Assembly (NCBI GenBank): GCA_964036315.1 | Contig: OZ038500.1 | Coordinates: forward strand, 61,846,102-61,910,101 | Reading direction: 5' to 3' | DNA length: 64,000 bases | DNA from: Acanthosepion esculentum | Lineage: Eukaryota > Mollusca > Cephalopoda > Sepiida > Sepiidae | Part shown: positions 10,731 to 22,289 of the stretch, piece after piece | How the letters are laid out: each line of letters begins with the position of its first letter | Numbering within the stretch: position 1 is the stretch's first letter | Translations under genes and position numbers: made by a program | The notes under the pieces: model-generated | Told to the model about the DNA's origin: nothing | The model's input: the letters and a program-made list of their open reading frames with translations, nothing else | The model's database searches: none

Positions 10731-12091
10731 TCTTTTTTTGTTAAATTAAATAATCCTAACGAACAAACTTAAACATATTTTTTCATCAAAGAATACTTTG
10801 CAAGTGAAAGAGTACAAAGATATATTTCACTAATTTAGATTTAACTTTAAAAAAATTAGGGTCCTGTTTATATTGACCTCAGGCAAAAAAAATTCATCTT
10901 GCTTGACTCTCTTGAGTAAATGACGATATACACAGAATGAGATCGTTTTTATAATCATTGCAAAATATAAAATTTTCTGATATTGTAAAGAAAGAAGCAT
11001 CATTAAATTTATAATCTTTAAAAAAATAATTTGACTAATAAAACTGCACGTGAATATTCCAAATTTTATTTATTCGGATATTATCCCTAGTTTATGGTGG
11101 GAAAAAGAACAAATCCTGAAATAAAGAAGACATAAACAAGTTTTATCTAAAATGCAAAGAACAAATTGTTTTACTATATAATTACATTTGATTTCAATAC
11201 TTTATTTTTAGACAAGTGTCCTAGACTAAAAAAAATCATTTTTCTAAAACTAGGTCAATTAAGAAAAGAAAAAAAGGTCAGTTGAAAAATAAAACAAAAA
11301 CAAAAAAACATTTCTTTTAATCCACAAGGAAAAATATCTATATAGATAAATAAATACAAAATTTCTTTTTAGTCATCATTGAAGATTCAAGTTTTAAACT
11401 TTGAAGAAGTTGTTTTTGTTAGAGAAAATGAAAATCAAGTCTTGAACCAGAAATTTGATAAAGAAAAACGTCCTTAAAATAAAATAAGAGAGAAAAAAAC
11501 TAAGCAAGCTAAGATTGGATTTTTCACATATTTTCCTTCTCACAAAAATAAAACAACTTTCTGTCGATTATATAAGCGATAAAACATTCAACATTTGAAT
11601 CGTTTTTATAAAATCACGGAAATGAGACATTCATAACGGGGTCAGCCATGATGAGATGAAAAATGTTCAATTTTTAAGAGGGAAAAAAATTAAAGCTCTT
11701 TTTCTGTTTTAACTTTTAGATACAAAAATTAAATAATTTAAAAATAATTTCAAATATAACACAATGTAGAAGTTTTAAAAAAATGGCATAGTAAATAAAC
11801 TTAGATCAGCTTTTTATCTTAATTCCTTAGATACCCGTAATGAAAAAAACACTAAAGAAGTTTTAAAATGAAATATCAATTTTTTTTTTCATTAAATTAA
11901 AAATAACTAATATAATTTTTTAAAAGTTATTACTTTTAATTGTTTTTACTTAAAAAGTAATACTCAAATAATTTTTAAATATTATTCTGTTAAAAAATTA
12001 GGTTTTATATTTCATGATTCGAAATTGACCACACAAATTCTTTTTTTTTTTTTTTTTAAATAAATCTGCAAAATATATTTCAACTACTTAC

Positions 12092-12417
12092 TTTGCCTGG
12101 TGTTACATTCTGATTGGGATATAAAACATCCCAAACAAATTAAGAGATACGTCCATACATTGGCCATGGTCTGACAAGACCACCACCCAACACCATAAAT
12201 ACTTGATTAAAAAGAAAAAAACACGCCTTTTGTAACTTTTCCAGTCGTCGGTTTCAAAACTAAAAATCCGAAGGGAATATCCTGTGCAAAAGTTTAGGTC
12301 CTTAAATTTGAATTGTAGCCCAAGTTTCAGATGTACCTGTCACGAATAGTTCCTGAAACTATCCGACAGGTGGGCGAGAATACGTTGGGACTGCAGCTCC
12401 TCCTGCTGCTGACACAC
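12092..12417 (-). CDS. Candidate first coding exon of a secreted or membrane protein (5'UTR plus signal peptide)
   Basis: On the minus strand an acceptor (T-rich tract then ACAG) precedes 12417, and a consensus donor GTAAGT lies at 12091-12086. The exon is about 326 bp. An ATG at 12167-12165 sits in a strong Kozak context (ACCATGG) and opens 25 codons plus one base: MANVWTYLLICLGCFISQSE followed by CNTRQ. This has a hydrophobic core and a plausible cleavage region, as in a signal peptide. A short upstream ORF starts at an out-of-frame ATG within the 5'UTR. The next exon (phase 1) would lie at lower coordinates but was not identified. The region is poor in transposons, consistent with a genuine host gene. 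No family can be assigned from a signal peptide alone. Confidence 0.5.
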
Positions 12418-14100
12418 CTGTAAAAAAAGAAAGTAAAGCAGCGACAGTTAATTGGACATTTCTATTATTCACCTGTACGTCACACTACTACTTCCTTTCT
12501 TCACTCACTCACTCACTCACTGAGTCATGTCTCTGCAGGTAAAATTATTTATTTTCAATAAAAGAAACTATTATGAGTTTGCTAAGGTGAGTGTTTGGTT
12601 TGTGAACTGTCATTCGAGGTAATGAATGAAATAATTTAGTTAAAAATTATGACCCAATAAATTAAGTAAGTTCAATTACGCGGGAAATGTGACGTTTTAA
12701 AAAATTAAAATTATTGAGTTTCTCGCCTTTTTACCATTCGTATTTTTTCTGTTGGTGTTAATAGTTAATTCACGTCAAAGTTACTTATCGCAAATATAAA
12801 TTAAAACCACATAAATTATAGATTTTAAATCAAAATTTGTTATTTTATTAAAAATTTTTGGCACTCTTTTGATATTATAAATTTTCTTTTTAAATCAAAA
12901 TTTGTTTAGCTTTCTCGTAACAACTTTTTAGTCTTTAGCCTTCAGAATGAAAAATTATCAAAATTTAGGAGGTTAGTCACATTTTTCGTAAGTGTGGATG
13001 ATAGTCTCGAGGTACTTACAAGAAATTTTTTTCAAATTAAAAAAAAAAAATCAGTTTTTTGAGGGTTGTTTATCGGTGTGAGCGCGAATGCTAAACCCCA
13101 GACTTAGAAATAGCGCACCCAGAATCGCCCACATTTGGGGCGATCGCAAAGGTCAACCCAACCGAAGTGCAATGGACGGGCTTCGATCTGGGAGAACTTG
13201 GTGTGAATTTTTTTAGTAAATATAAAATTCTTTTTATTTGGGGATGAATTAATAGAAAAGATCCTTACCCTTGTAAACCCATAACTGAGAAAAAGATGGA
13301 TTTTTTTTTTAATCAAATGTTTTCAGTCCGTTACGTTAAAAAAATCTTTATACTTTTTTAGTTTTTTTGTTATATCGTTAATAAAAGCTGACATGTTACG
13401 CTTAACTGCGTGTCCTAATTTGCGTTTTTTTTTTTTGTTTTTTTTTTAGAAAGTTGCACTAATAATAATTCACCGTTCATAAATTTTATTATTACTTTTT
13501 CATTTATTTGTTTTTTTTATTCATTCATTTTTATTTTTATCTTATTAGATAATTAGTAGTAGTGGTAATAATCATTTTAATTATTTTTTCTTTGATAAAA
13601 ATACTTCCTCTGTCTCGTTAGATTTTTTTATGTATGAAATTGAAATAAGCTTTAAAATACCTTGTTAATTGTAAAGTAAGTAAGGCCCAGATAAAATTTC
13701 TTGCGTTAAAGTAGGAAGCCGGACAAAAACCCCTTTTACTTTGAAAATGTATTTTTCTAACCTCAAATCGCACATTTTGAAAGTTTTAACCTTTTTTAGG
13801 CATCAAAGGAAACTTTTTTCTATAATTCAATATTTTTAAAAGCAGTTCAATTGATCTTTCCTCAATTTTCACTTTAAAATAAAGCTTAAGGCGATTTTAT
13901 TTATTTATTTATTTTTACACAACTACTATGTGAATTAAACTTAATTTCTCCTATTGCATTTTAACACACGTCTCAATTTATGCGACTCATTTGTTGAAGG
14001 GATTTATTAACGCGCCTACAAGCACATGATCTGGCACAAAGTCAAGTTTAAAGTGCGATTTCGGTAGATGACTGAAAAACCTACTCCTTCCCCTTCAGGA
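12418..14100. other. Mostly unique AT-rich sequence with a TCAC microsatellite and a GC-richer patch
   Basis: A (TCAC)n run lies at about 12503-12528. A GC-richer patch at 13080-13205 contains CGATCGC and inverted pieces (CGCCCACATTTGGGGCG) and could be a promoter or noncoding exon of the minus-strand gene candidate at 12092-12417; that is only positional inference. Confidence 0.35.
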
Positions 14101-14960
14101 CTTTTTTGGTGGGAAGTTCTCAGGCACCTCAGTCCCTTCTAGAGAGTTACTGCCGGTGGGGCGCAATATTAATTTTAACTTTCACCCCAACCCAATTGGA
14201 CGAATTAAAATATGAAACTACACTGGTGCTCCTTAATAAAACATCCAAAGAAGAATTTGCAATGTCATTGGTCCTGACCTGGCATCTCGGCTTCAATCAC
14301 TTTCTCACCGCCATAACGTAGCTTCCCTATGCCTTTTTTTATAAATACTTTCATGACATTTGCTCTGATGAACTCTCTTCTTTTTTAAATGTTGTTTTCA
14401 TCCCCACCCCAAATAAATTGTACATATAGGGACTAGTTAGGACTTCATAGAGACTTAGAAGTATTATGGTGGCTGTAGTAAGAATGTGTTGTTTTGGTGT
14501 AAGGAATACTGTGGTATGTTTGGTTCAGTAACTGTGGTTAGCTAAGTTTAAGATAAGACAGATTAAACACCAGCCTTCCCCTATCTTCACTTTTGGCTTT
14601 GTGCCACATTTTTGTATTTGCTAAATAAATATTACTCTCCACTGTCGTACCTAGACTCTATGATCGTCAGCAACATTTCATCCTTTCACAATTGAAATGG
14701 CTAGAGATGGATCCGTAACAGTTTCTTATCTCGATTGTGGAACTCTCTTCCGGCTTTTCGCTTTCCAGTCATCTTTGATCTTCAAATATTTTAAAATCAG
14801 TTTCAATCGTTATCGTCTGTCTTAATTCTTGTTCTTGTATTGTTCTCTTTCCTTAATAATGTTTTCCTTATATTCTTTCACGTTCAGTAACCCCCTAGCT
14901 CTGCGTGGTAGTGGCTTTGTTGCCTTGCTTGGAGGTGAAAAGTTTTAAAAAATAAACATA
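14100..14960 (+). mobile_element. LINE-A fragment, plus orientation, interrupted
   Basis: The plus strand contains the LINE-A tail: CATTGGTCCTGACCTGGCAT, CATAACGTAGCTTCCCTATG, then after an insert (14382-14634) TACCTAGACTCTATGATCG, TGTGGAACTCTCTTCCGGC and the 3'UTR GGCTTTGTTGCCTTGCTTGG, ending in an A run near 14946. Coding frames are broken. Confidence 0.75.
14382..14634 (+). mobile_element. Insertion in LINE-A homologous to 3385-3690
   Basis: It contains GGGACTAGTTAG, GTGTTGTTTTGGTGTAAGGA, and GTGCCACATTTTTGTATT plus AATAAATATT, matching the insert at 3385-3690 in the same orientation relative to the LINE. The degenerate flanking repeats CTCTCTTCT (14373-14381) and CTCTCCACT (14635-14643) correspond to the same LINE site. 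Confidence 0.75.
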
Positions 14961-15604
14961 AATGTCCTTATCGTGAAATTCACATTGAAATATTTTTTTA
15001 CGCTATGTAGTTTTCCTTTGTGATCAAAATAATCTACGAAAGTTTTTTAATGGCAAAAGGGGTAATTAAATAAAAAAATTTTAATGATGGGATCTAAGGA
15101 TTGTCAGATTACCGCCCCTGGCTTGCGATAAATGCAGTGTTATTTGTTATAAAGCTTCGCTCTGTTTCCGCGCCGACCATCAGACACGTTTTCTCTCACA
15201 ATACACAAACAAAAATGTGTTTGCTTTTATGCAGGTTAAGTACCTTTAACACTTCTGAAAACTCCAACTCGTGATTGTGTATAAATATTTAAACAACTTG
15301 AAACAAAGACGTTAGACAGTTACGGACTTGCTATCAAAACGAAAAACGCATTTTAAATAAGTTAAATTTCTTCTATGAAGTTAAATTTTACTTTTTAAAG
15401 ATAATATAACCCGGAAGTTAATTCGTATGAAAAGGAAAATGCATTTATTTTTTTGTATGTAAAAAGTTTTTATGTAATTTTTAAATATTTTTTACTCATC
15501 ACTCATCGAACCGTCATTAGGCGAAAAATATAAGCAACAATTTTTAAAATCTCTTAAAAATTCAATAGTTGTCCTAATGGCGATTTTTTTTTAAGTGTAG
15601 CTTA

Positions 15605-15700
15605 AATACGGCACAAGGCCGAAAGTACGGGGCACCCAATGAGGATCGAAAACTCACTATTCAGTCGTAATTATGTTGTGTGTTTCAAAGTCAATTAGTA
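15605..15700 (-). mobile_element. SINE-B fragment (tRNA-related)
   Basis: The plus strand shows CACAAGGCCG, GGGGCACCCAATGAGGATCG and TATTCAGTCGTAATTATG. The complement reads as a B-box-like GAGTTTTCGATCCTCATTGG. Related copies lie at 28735-28815, 43135-43255 and 55825-55920. Confidence 0.6.
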
Positions 15701-17390
15701 AATTTAAGGATTAACTGAATTTTAAAAGTTTTGCTTTAAAACATAATAAAAATAACTCTTATTTACGCACGATAGCCAATCACATATGTCAACATAACAA
15801 TAATTATTTTCAACTGTAAGTGTAATCTCTGATCTCAAAAGCGCATGAAAATTTTTTTTTTAAATACGGAACCTCAACCGTGCAATAATCAAGAAATCGG
15901 TATTTATGTTTAAAATTAAATTATCTTTAACTTTAAATAGCCAAAAGTTTAAGAATATTTTTTATTCTACACGCTTTTAAACTTAGTAGAATAAGTAATT
16001 TATTTTTTAGACTACATTAAAACCAAAAGTTTAAAAAAAAGAACTTAATTAAAAAATGAGTGAAATGATACTTATGACTTTTAATTCATCGCTTTTATTT
16101 ATATATATATTTTTTTTTTTTTTGTTATTTTCTTATCTCTTTGGTATCATAGATATTTCTTTGCTCCAAGTGTGTGTTTTTTATTATTCTGAATTTAGGA
16201 GTTATTGGATTATCATATTACTGTTCCGATAAGGAAGTATTCAGTCAACGGGAAATAAATCAGAATTATTTTCTTTATGAACTTCCGTAGAAAAATAATC
16301 TAACAGATACAAAAATGAAAAAAAAAATTAAATTTCTTTTAAAAATGGTTCCCATTCGAAAATGGTAATAAACTTTACATTTTTCAAACATGTCTTTATT
16401 ATTATTATCATTATTATTATCATCATCATCTACTACTACTACTAATAATAATAATAATCTTGTGACAAACAGCAACGGGATGAATTTCAAAATCACACTG
16501 AAGAATTACAAGTATTTTTCTTTCTTTTTTTTAATAAATTTTTAAATGTAGATTGTTTTCTTTCCAGTCTGACATAAAATAACGTGTTTTATTAAATTAT
16601 CGAAGCACCAAATGTCAAAAAAATATTTTTTTTTTAGTTTTATCGAATTATTTAGTTACGGTTCAAGGCGAATTTTTTGTTTGTTCATACTCGATATTGC
16701 ATACATTTTTTTTTTACTAAAATGACATCTTCAGGAATTTTTCTTTGTATAACTGTAAAAGAAAATCGCAAACTTCACCAAATTAAAAAGTACACATGAG
16801 ATTTCAATGAAGAATGGGAACTGACACAAATATCGCCACAAAAGATTTCTTAGCAATTTATTCAGTATGAAATTCATTCATTAATGAATAAGTACTGAAC
16901 ATTTCGATTAAATCGGATAATCCCCTGATTTTTTTGTAAATTTCTAAAAACAAGGGGTAGTGAAGTTTCTTTCTTTCCCGTATAACATTGCTAACAAAAT
17001 ACTAGAATAATAATTCTGTGAACTTGTATCGGACCCTGTCGGAACTTAAATTCTTTAACTCAAACGGAAGTGTTCACTTCGATATCCACAGATCATATGA
17101 AAAAAAACAACAACAAAACGATCTTAATCTCATCCAACTCCGCACACCCAGGGCCATAAGACCAACCAGAAAATGCTCACACGGTTTTCGCAGCAGACGT
17201 TTCTGAGTTACGAACTGACTAAAACCAACGCCGATTTCACCCATGAGGACAGATACGACCAGGCTGACAGAGTCGGAACCCCAGAGCCGGCAAGCTTAAC
17301 CGACCAGTGACACCAAGACGCTTCTATCAGTAGCATTCAACCGGCGGCAGCAGCCGTGCCTAACTATTCATTACTTCTTCTTTATGTTCT
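15701..17390. other. AT-rich stretch; trinucleotide microsatellite and a GC-richer patch
   Basis: An (ATT/CAT/TAC)n microsatellite lies at about 16381-16459. From 17020 to 17360 the base composition is clearly more GC-rich, with a 62-codon plus-strand frame (17018-17206) of no recognised family. It could be a noncoding exon or promoter of a minus-strand gene, but no convincing splice sites were seen. Confidence 0.35.
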
Positions 17391-17393
17391 GTG

Positions 17394-17581
17394 TCACCTG
17401 AAGACGTAGGCGATCATGGCCTTCCACAACATCCTGTCCTTTTTAACTCTTAGTAAACTTTCTCTTTCTCTTATTTCTCCTAAGCCCTGTTCAGATATCC
17501 ATTTACTCAAGCTCACTAAGTAAGTTATGGGTAATTTTCTGTCCCCCTTGCCCTCTATGTGTCCCCTAAATATCAAATGCC
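17394..17581 (-). mobile_element. LINE-C C-terminal fragment
   Basis: A 60-codon minus-strand frame reads MIFRGHIEGKGDRKLPITYL and SKWISEQGLGEIRERESLL and DRMLWKAMIAYVFR, the C-terminal signature of LINE-C. It passes directly into the tandem array whose unit is derived from its own sequence. Confidence 0.85.
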
Positions 17582-17998
17582 TAAAGTATGTTATGCGTTG
17601 TTTTCTCTGTCCCCCTTGCCCTCTATGTGTCCCCTAAATATCAAATGCCTAAAGTATGTTATGCGTTGTATTCTCTGTCCCCCTTGCCCTCTATGTGTCC
17701 CCTAAATATCAAATGCCTAAAGTATGTTATGCGTTGTTTTCTCTGTCCCCCTTGCCCTCTATGTGTCCCCTAAATATCAAATGCCTAAAGTATGTTATGC
17801 GTTGTTTTCTCTGTCCCCCTTGCCCTCTATGTGTCCCCTAAATATCAAATGCCTAAAGTATGTTATGCGTTGTATTCTCTGTCCCCCCTGCCCTCTATGT
17901 GTCCCTAAATATCAAATGCCTAAAGTATGTTATGCGTTGTTTTCTCTGTCCCCCTTGCCCTCTATGTGTCCCCTAAATATCAAATGCCTAAAGTATTA
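17517..17998. repeat. 68-bp satellite derived from LINE-C, about 7 copies
   Basis: Units start at 17582, 17650, 17718, 17786, 17854 and 17921 (one lost base in the fifth), each containing GTTATGCGTTGTTTTCTCTG and CCCCCTTGCCCTCTATGTG. The first diverged unit (17517-17581) is the LINE-C sequence itself, so the array arose by tandem amplification of a LINE segment. Open frames through it are repeats, not genes. Confidence 0.95.
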
Positions 17999-18055
17999 GA
18001 AACTGAGCGCGTGGCATGAACTGCAACTTACTCTCGAGTTGAAATTAGTTTTGTC

Positions 18056-18300
18056 ACCCGAAGAAACACACTGCCAGAGAATCTGCAGTATGAATCATAG
18101 ACAAATTACTCGAAGACGCTTTGTTTCTACTTCTGGGGGAGAATGTTGCTTAGATTTAGTATATCGGGTCCCAAGCACTTAGACCCTGTATATTAAATCT
18201 AAAAATCCACACTCTCTAAACCGAATAAATGATTTCTATTTATTAATGTCATCTGCCTGTAATTCATAGCCTGATTCTCTGGCAGCGTTTTATTCGTTTG
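18056..18300. mobile_element. Foldback element with ~25-bp inverted ends
   Basis: CACTGCCAGAGAATC (near 18070) and GATTCTCTGGCAGCG (near 18275) are inverted, in a context CCCGAAGAAACAC versus TTTTATTCG. Inside, GATTTAGTATATCGGGTC and GACCCTGTATATTAAATC (about 18150-18199) form a second hairpin. The right end resembles 26660-26720. Confidence 0.55.
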
Positions 18301-18524
18301 TTTTCTTTTGTATCCTCGCCAGTGACGTGCAGAGGTTTGGTGATGCCCGTGGGCCAACTCCTTCATTGTATGCCCCTATGACTCAAGATGATGAGGGGCC
18401 TACTCCGGTCTCGCTTATCAAAACACAGATCCACATTCACACCACCTTGTGGATTTGGTTTGGTTTGGTTTGTTTTACGGCATATCAACAACTCAATGGG
18501 TTATTTAATGCCGACAAATTTATT

Positions 18525-18677
18525 ATTGCTGCTAATATGTTTTTCTTCAAAAATCTATTTCTGGGAATATTTTTCCTTGAAGAAATCTATAGCTGGTAAT
18601 ATTGTCTTCAAAAAATGTATAGCTGTTTGTATTGCTAGTAATTCTTTTTTAAATATTAAAAATTATTGCTGGTAATA

Positions 18678-18728
<51 letters not shown>

Positions 18729-19050
18729 AAAGTATTTCTGGTATTAAACCTTATTTTTACACAAGTTTGGGTGTTAACTATTTGCCCATAGCTGTGACCC
18801 TAACAGGTGCTACCACTCCGGGTCAGAGTGGACCTGGGAACACCAGCAATAAAGAGGCGGTTCCACGCTCCTCAAAACCTCCTGATCAGAGGCCTTGCTG
18901 TCGGACGTAGTTTATCGCCTTATCCAGGACGCGGATGTAGTTTATGGAACTGTAGGGCGCTTGTACAACGCGGATGTAGTTTATGGAACTGTAGGGCGCT
19001 TGTACAACGCGGATGTAGTTTATGGAACTGTAGGGCGCTTGTACAACGAA
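18525..19050 (-). mobile_element. Composite minisatellite element, copy 1 (reverse orientation)
   Basis: From left to right on plus: degenerate ~31-bp B-units (complement of ATTACCAGCTATACATTTTT) at 18525-18680, an (ATT)n run at 18677-18727, a ~170-bp core with CACTCCGGGTCAGAGTGGAC and the small hairpin CCTCCTGATCAGAGG (18887-18901), then the A-array. The A-array includes three perfect 39-bp units at 18931-19047 (GCGGATGTAGTTTATGGAAC...). Homologous elements lie at 34235, 49256 and 53913. Confidence 0.8.
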
Positions 19051-19499
19051 GTTAATAGACAATTTCAAAAACTAAAATTTTATTTCAATCTTTAATTGAA
19101 TGCCCTTCCGATATGGATGCCCGGGGTCTTCGCACCGTCCTCCCCGCCACTTCTGTACGCTACTTATCTCTGCCCATATGAACAGAACCAGAGGCAAAAT
19201 AGTAAACGGTGTTATAACAAGAGAAAAAACAGCTTGGACAGAATATTAAAGGACATTGAAATCGAGAATAGAGCCGACTCCATTTCCCCGTGTTTAGAAA
19301 CATGCCTTCTTTGATTGTGCCGGTATCAATGCAAATGATCACGACTGGATAGAGGTTATAAGAGAGAATCAGATTCCTTTAGGTTATATATCAATCCTCT
19401 TTGGGGATTTGATTTTTAACATCTTTATAATCACTCCATCACACCGCGGAAAGAAGAAAATGAAATGCTTTGAAATAAAGCGTTATTTAATCAAAATTA

Positions 19500-19627
19500 A
19501 TGTCCTCGATTGAGCTCTGAAGAGCAAGGAGTAATAACCGGTTATCTGCATTTGGGGGGGGGGGATTCACCACTTTACAATCAATTATATTTTTCTTATC
19601 CTTGTTCTTTCTCCTTCTATTTTAAAA

Positions 19628-19634
<7 letters not shown>
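19500..19634 (+). repeat. Dispersed repeat, copy 1
   Basis: Shares TGTCCTCGATTGAGCTCTGA, GTAATAACCGGTTATCTGCA and a TTTTTCTTATCC...CTCCTTCTATTTTAA tail with 26748-26885. It ends in a (GT)n microsatellite at 19635-19662. The motif style suggests the 3' end of a retroelement, possibly Penelope-like; not proven. Confidence 0.6.

Positions 19635-19662
<28 letters not shown>
19635..19662. repeat. (GT)n microsatellite
   Basis: An uninterrupted GT dinucleotide run followed by AATATATA. Confidence 0.98.
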
Positions 19663-19665
<3 letters not shown>

Positions 19666-19854
19666 ATATACCAGGGCTGGTCAAACGTGCCTAATGTAAA
19701 AGCCATATACGATAAAGTTCAGATATTTGAGTGCCGCAAGACATGAACAAAATTTACACATACGTTTTTGTTACATACACAGTGACCACTCTCACTCAAA
19801 ATCTTTAACCCCCTTACCATTGACCTCAGTCTTCTGACATTCCTCTGTAACCCT

Positions 19855-20135
19855 TCAGTCAGTTATGTGCCATGTGTGATACACGCTTAGGCGATCATGT
19901 ATCTTTCGGTACATGACTGACGTGGCATATTTTTCCTGCAGTAGGTTGCTATTTCTTTCTGCGGTAGACCAGTTGCCATCCAAGTCTATAGAACCCCATC
20001 TGTTTACCCATACCTGGAGAGAGAAGGGTATTAGCACGTACGTGAATGTAATGGATTTGACTGGAATTCGAACTCGCTCACCGATTCCTCAACCCGAGCC
20101 GCTATCCATTACTCCACCGTGTCTCTTATATTCTG
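19855..20135 (-). mobile_element. tRNA-derived SINE, nearly full length, minus orientation
   Basis: The minus strand reads from the head: GGAGTAATGGATAGCGGCTC (A-box region), GAGTTCGAATTCCAGTC (B-box region), then GAATGTAATGGATTT complement body, GGGTAAACAG, and the tail CAGTCATGTACCGAAAGATAC. It is one of the better preserved copies of the dominant SINE. Confidence 0.8.
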
Positions 20136-20559
20136 TAACCCTAATTTCTTTAATCCCACCATTCATTTCCTCAGCACTAAAGAACAATGCCACATTTAGT
20201 TTCTAGCATTAAAATTAGGATTTAAATTCTTAGTTATTTTTTTTAATCATAAACATTAAACTTACGTTTTAATCCAATGGAGTCTCAATTCATATCCAAT
20301 AAATAATTATAAAGCTTGGATTTTATTTTATTTACCTTTATCGTAGCGACATGATATTTTTTTCAGCAAACGGACTACTCATTTTTAATCTTCAAAGTTT
20401 GTTCAAGTTTATTAAATTTGTACGTCGTTTCGGAGACATTTCACGCTGGTTACCCAAGATCAATACTATTTCTTTCATGCTCGTAGTTTTTTTTTATGAC
20501 AAATTACATTATACTTCATAACCTAGAATTATTTTTATGACTTTCATTTATAACGGGAA

Positions 20560-21170
20560 GTAGCGTTAAAACCCTAAGCTGTTGTACACTATACAACCAA
20601 CAGGGACGAGGGGAAAGGAAGATAATGGTGTAGTATCCGGACCAGCGATCAACTGACTCCCACCGACCACGTCTTCTACCACTCCACTCCACTCGGCGAT
20701 TCAGGTTTCACTCTCTGCTGATCATCATCTCGCAGATCACTGTGGTTTCAACCCCCTACCCTCGGCTAAGAATGCCTGCTAGTACCAGCTCAACTTGCCG
20801 ACTATCTATCGACCTTCGCTGACTGCCTATCATCCTTCGACACCCACCACGTGGTTTCGTCTTCATCTTCTCGTTACCAACAACCGTTTGCACTAGGCTA
20901 TAACTGCCAGCTGGTACCAACCCAATGCAACAACTATCAACTTTTGGCACCACTCAAGTTGCTCCGGTCATCACCAACTGACGACGCATCTAAGACCAAC
21001 AGAATGACCACTCAGGGCATTTGAAATATCCGGATTCTTCGATTGTATTTTGGCATATTTTATCTAAACTCCTTGTTCTCGTCATTGCCTTACTAATTTA
21101 TATTGTAAAAATCTTAATTAAAAATTGTAAGTACGTGTTTTAAAACACTCCGTTACAATTGTAGTTTTTT
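20560..21170. other. C-rich then AT-rich stretch, possibly an LTR remnant
   Basis: It begins with a small inverted repeat around TGTTGTACACTATACAAC, runs through a C-rich stretch without meaningful ORF, and ends with AAACACTCCGTTACA. TG...CA-like ends and a U5-like AT-rich tail suggest a long terminal repeat, but no 5-bp target duplication could be seen. Confidence 0.25.
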
Positions 21171-21465
21171 TTTAACAATTAGAGTAAGTTAACTCCCTTA
21201 CATAGCGGTAAATTTCTGAATTAACTGAGCGTGTTCATGCGCACGAGCAGCATTCATATCTGTCTATTACATTAATTCTTTGTCTGAGCAACTCACTCCT
21301 GAAGATGATCTTGGTTGAAATTGAAAGTACATAGGAAAATAAAAAGTATAAAATCAGCTACAGCGTCTTTGTTGATCCGTAAATTTGTGAGGATTAAAAT
21401 AAAAATAAATAAGATATAATACGTCTAGATTATTCAATCAAACATGCTTGAATGAAGATATGCTA

Positions 21466-21466
<1 letters not shown>

Positions 21467-21504
<38 letters not shown>

Positions 21505-21513
21505 TGTGTGTGT
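21467..21513. repeat. (AT)n then (GT)n microsatellite
   Basis: About 17 AT repeats followed by AGTGTGTGTGTG. Confidence 0.97.
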
Positions 21514-21519
21514 AAAAAT

Positions 21520-21830
21520 TTAGAGGTTTGCCTATTGTTCGGTTCACACTCTTCCCTAGTTTTTTGAACAGGAGTAGAGGTTCATCCCTTGTTTTCTGTT
21601 TAGGATTGGGTTTCTGGTTCGTTCTAAAGATTACTTCAACTCTAACGTCTCCACCTGAACACTGAAACCCGCTAATTAAATCTTGACCTCTTCAAATCTA
21701 GAATTAGCTGTCTATCTTTCCTGTTATTTTGCCCTTTCTTGGGTCAATACAACTCCACACAGTAATGTTCTACCTTGAGTGGCCCTTGGGCCTAATATTG
21801 GGTGAACATTAATATAAAAAAAATAAAATA
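21520..21830 (+). mobile_element. LINE 3' region
   Basis: The first part (21527-21630) matches the complement of 51296-51430 (GGTTCACAC..., TTTTCTGTTTAGGATTGGGT). The later part resembles LINE-B: CTCTTCAAATCTAGAATTAG and CTTGAGTGGCCCTTGGGC, with an A-rich end at 21815-21830. Confidence 0.55.
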
Positions 21831-21914
21831 TATCTGTAAAAAGACAATATGAATAAACAAGATTTCCCTTTTGCTTTTTTATATATTATTATTATTATTA
21901 TTATTATTGTAAAT

Positions 21915-22107
21915 GTTATTTTTAGTGGATACTCGTATTTGAGTAGAATGCCCCGTTTTGTTTTGTTTTTTTTAAATTAAAATGAATAGATTAATTTTTT
22001 TTAATCCGACATTTTTTTTTTACTTCCAATCTTATTTTTAGTGGATACCTGCGTTTAAAATAAAAACATGACGTCTATTTCAAACACGGGTATCCACTAA
22101 AAACACC
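21915..22107. mobile_element. MITE-like element with inverted ends around GTGGATAC
   Basis: TTTTTAGTGGATACTCGTAT (21923) and a second TTTTTAGTGGATACCTGCG (22036) face CGGGTATCCACTAAAAAC (22088-22105). A related single end (CGAGTATCCACTAAAATAAC) lies near 30508. No coding capacity. Confidence 0.6.
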
Positions 22108-22109
22108 GT

Positions 22110-22275
22110 AAAAAAAGTAATGATTTTAAATTGCAATTTGATTGGTTATATTTTCTTCGTGAGTACTTGAGGATTTTTATCGGTACAATTAACTTTATTT
22201 TTGTTTGTCAGAAATGATTGTGCTTTTAATACTATTTAAAACCAAAATTATCCAAAGAAAATCAACCCGAAACAA
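22110..22275. repeat. Single unit related to the 2131-2690 tandem repeat
   Basis: Contains GGTTATATTTTCTTCGTGAG, ATCGGTACAATTAACTTT and ATCCAAAGAAAATCAACCCG, colinear with the 220-bp unit at 2131. Confidence 0.65.
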
Positions 22276-22289
22276 AAAGAAATTTAATA

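Noticed and set aside
17588..17999. Repeated cysteine-rich ORFs that look like a small protein family
   Set aside because: They are the 68-bp satellite read in successive registers; the unit is derived from LINE-C on the other strand.
18807..19095. Overlapping ORFs with repeated NCRALVQRGCSLW and LYNADVVYGTVGR peptides
   Set aside because: Product of the 39-bp A-array; open in several frames on both strands.
19096..19314. 72-codon ORF with a possible start after the composite repeat
   Set aside because: No domain, no splice signals, begins at the repeat edge; insufficient evidence for a gene.
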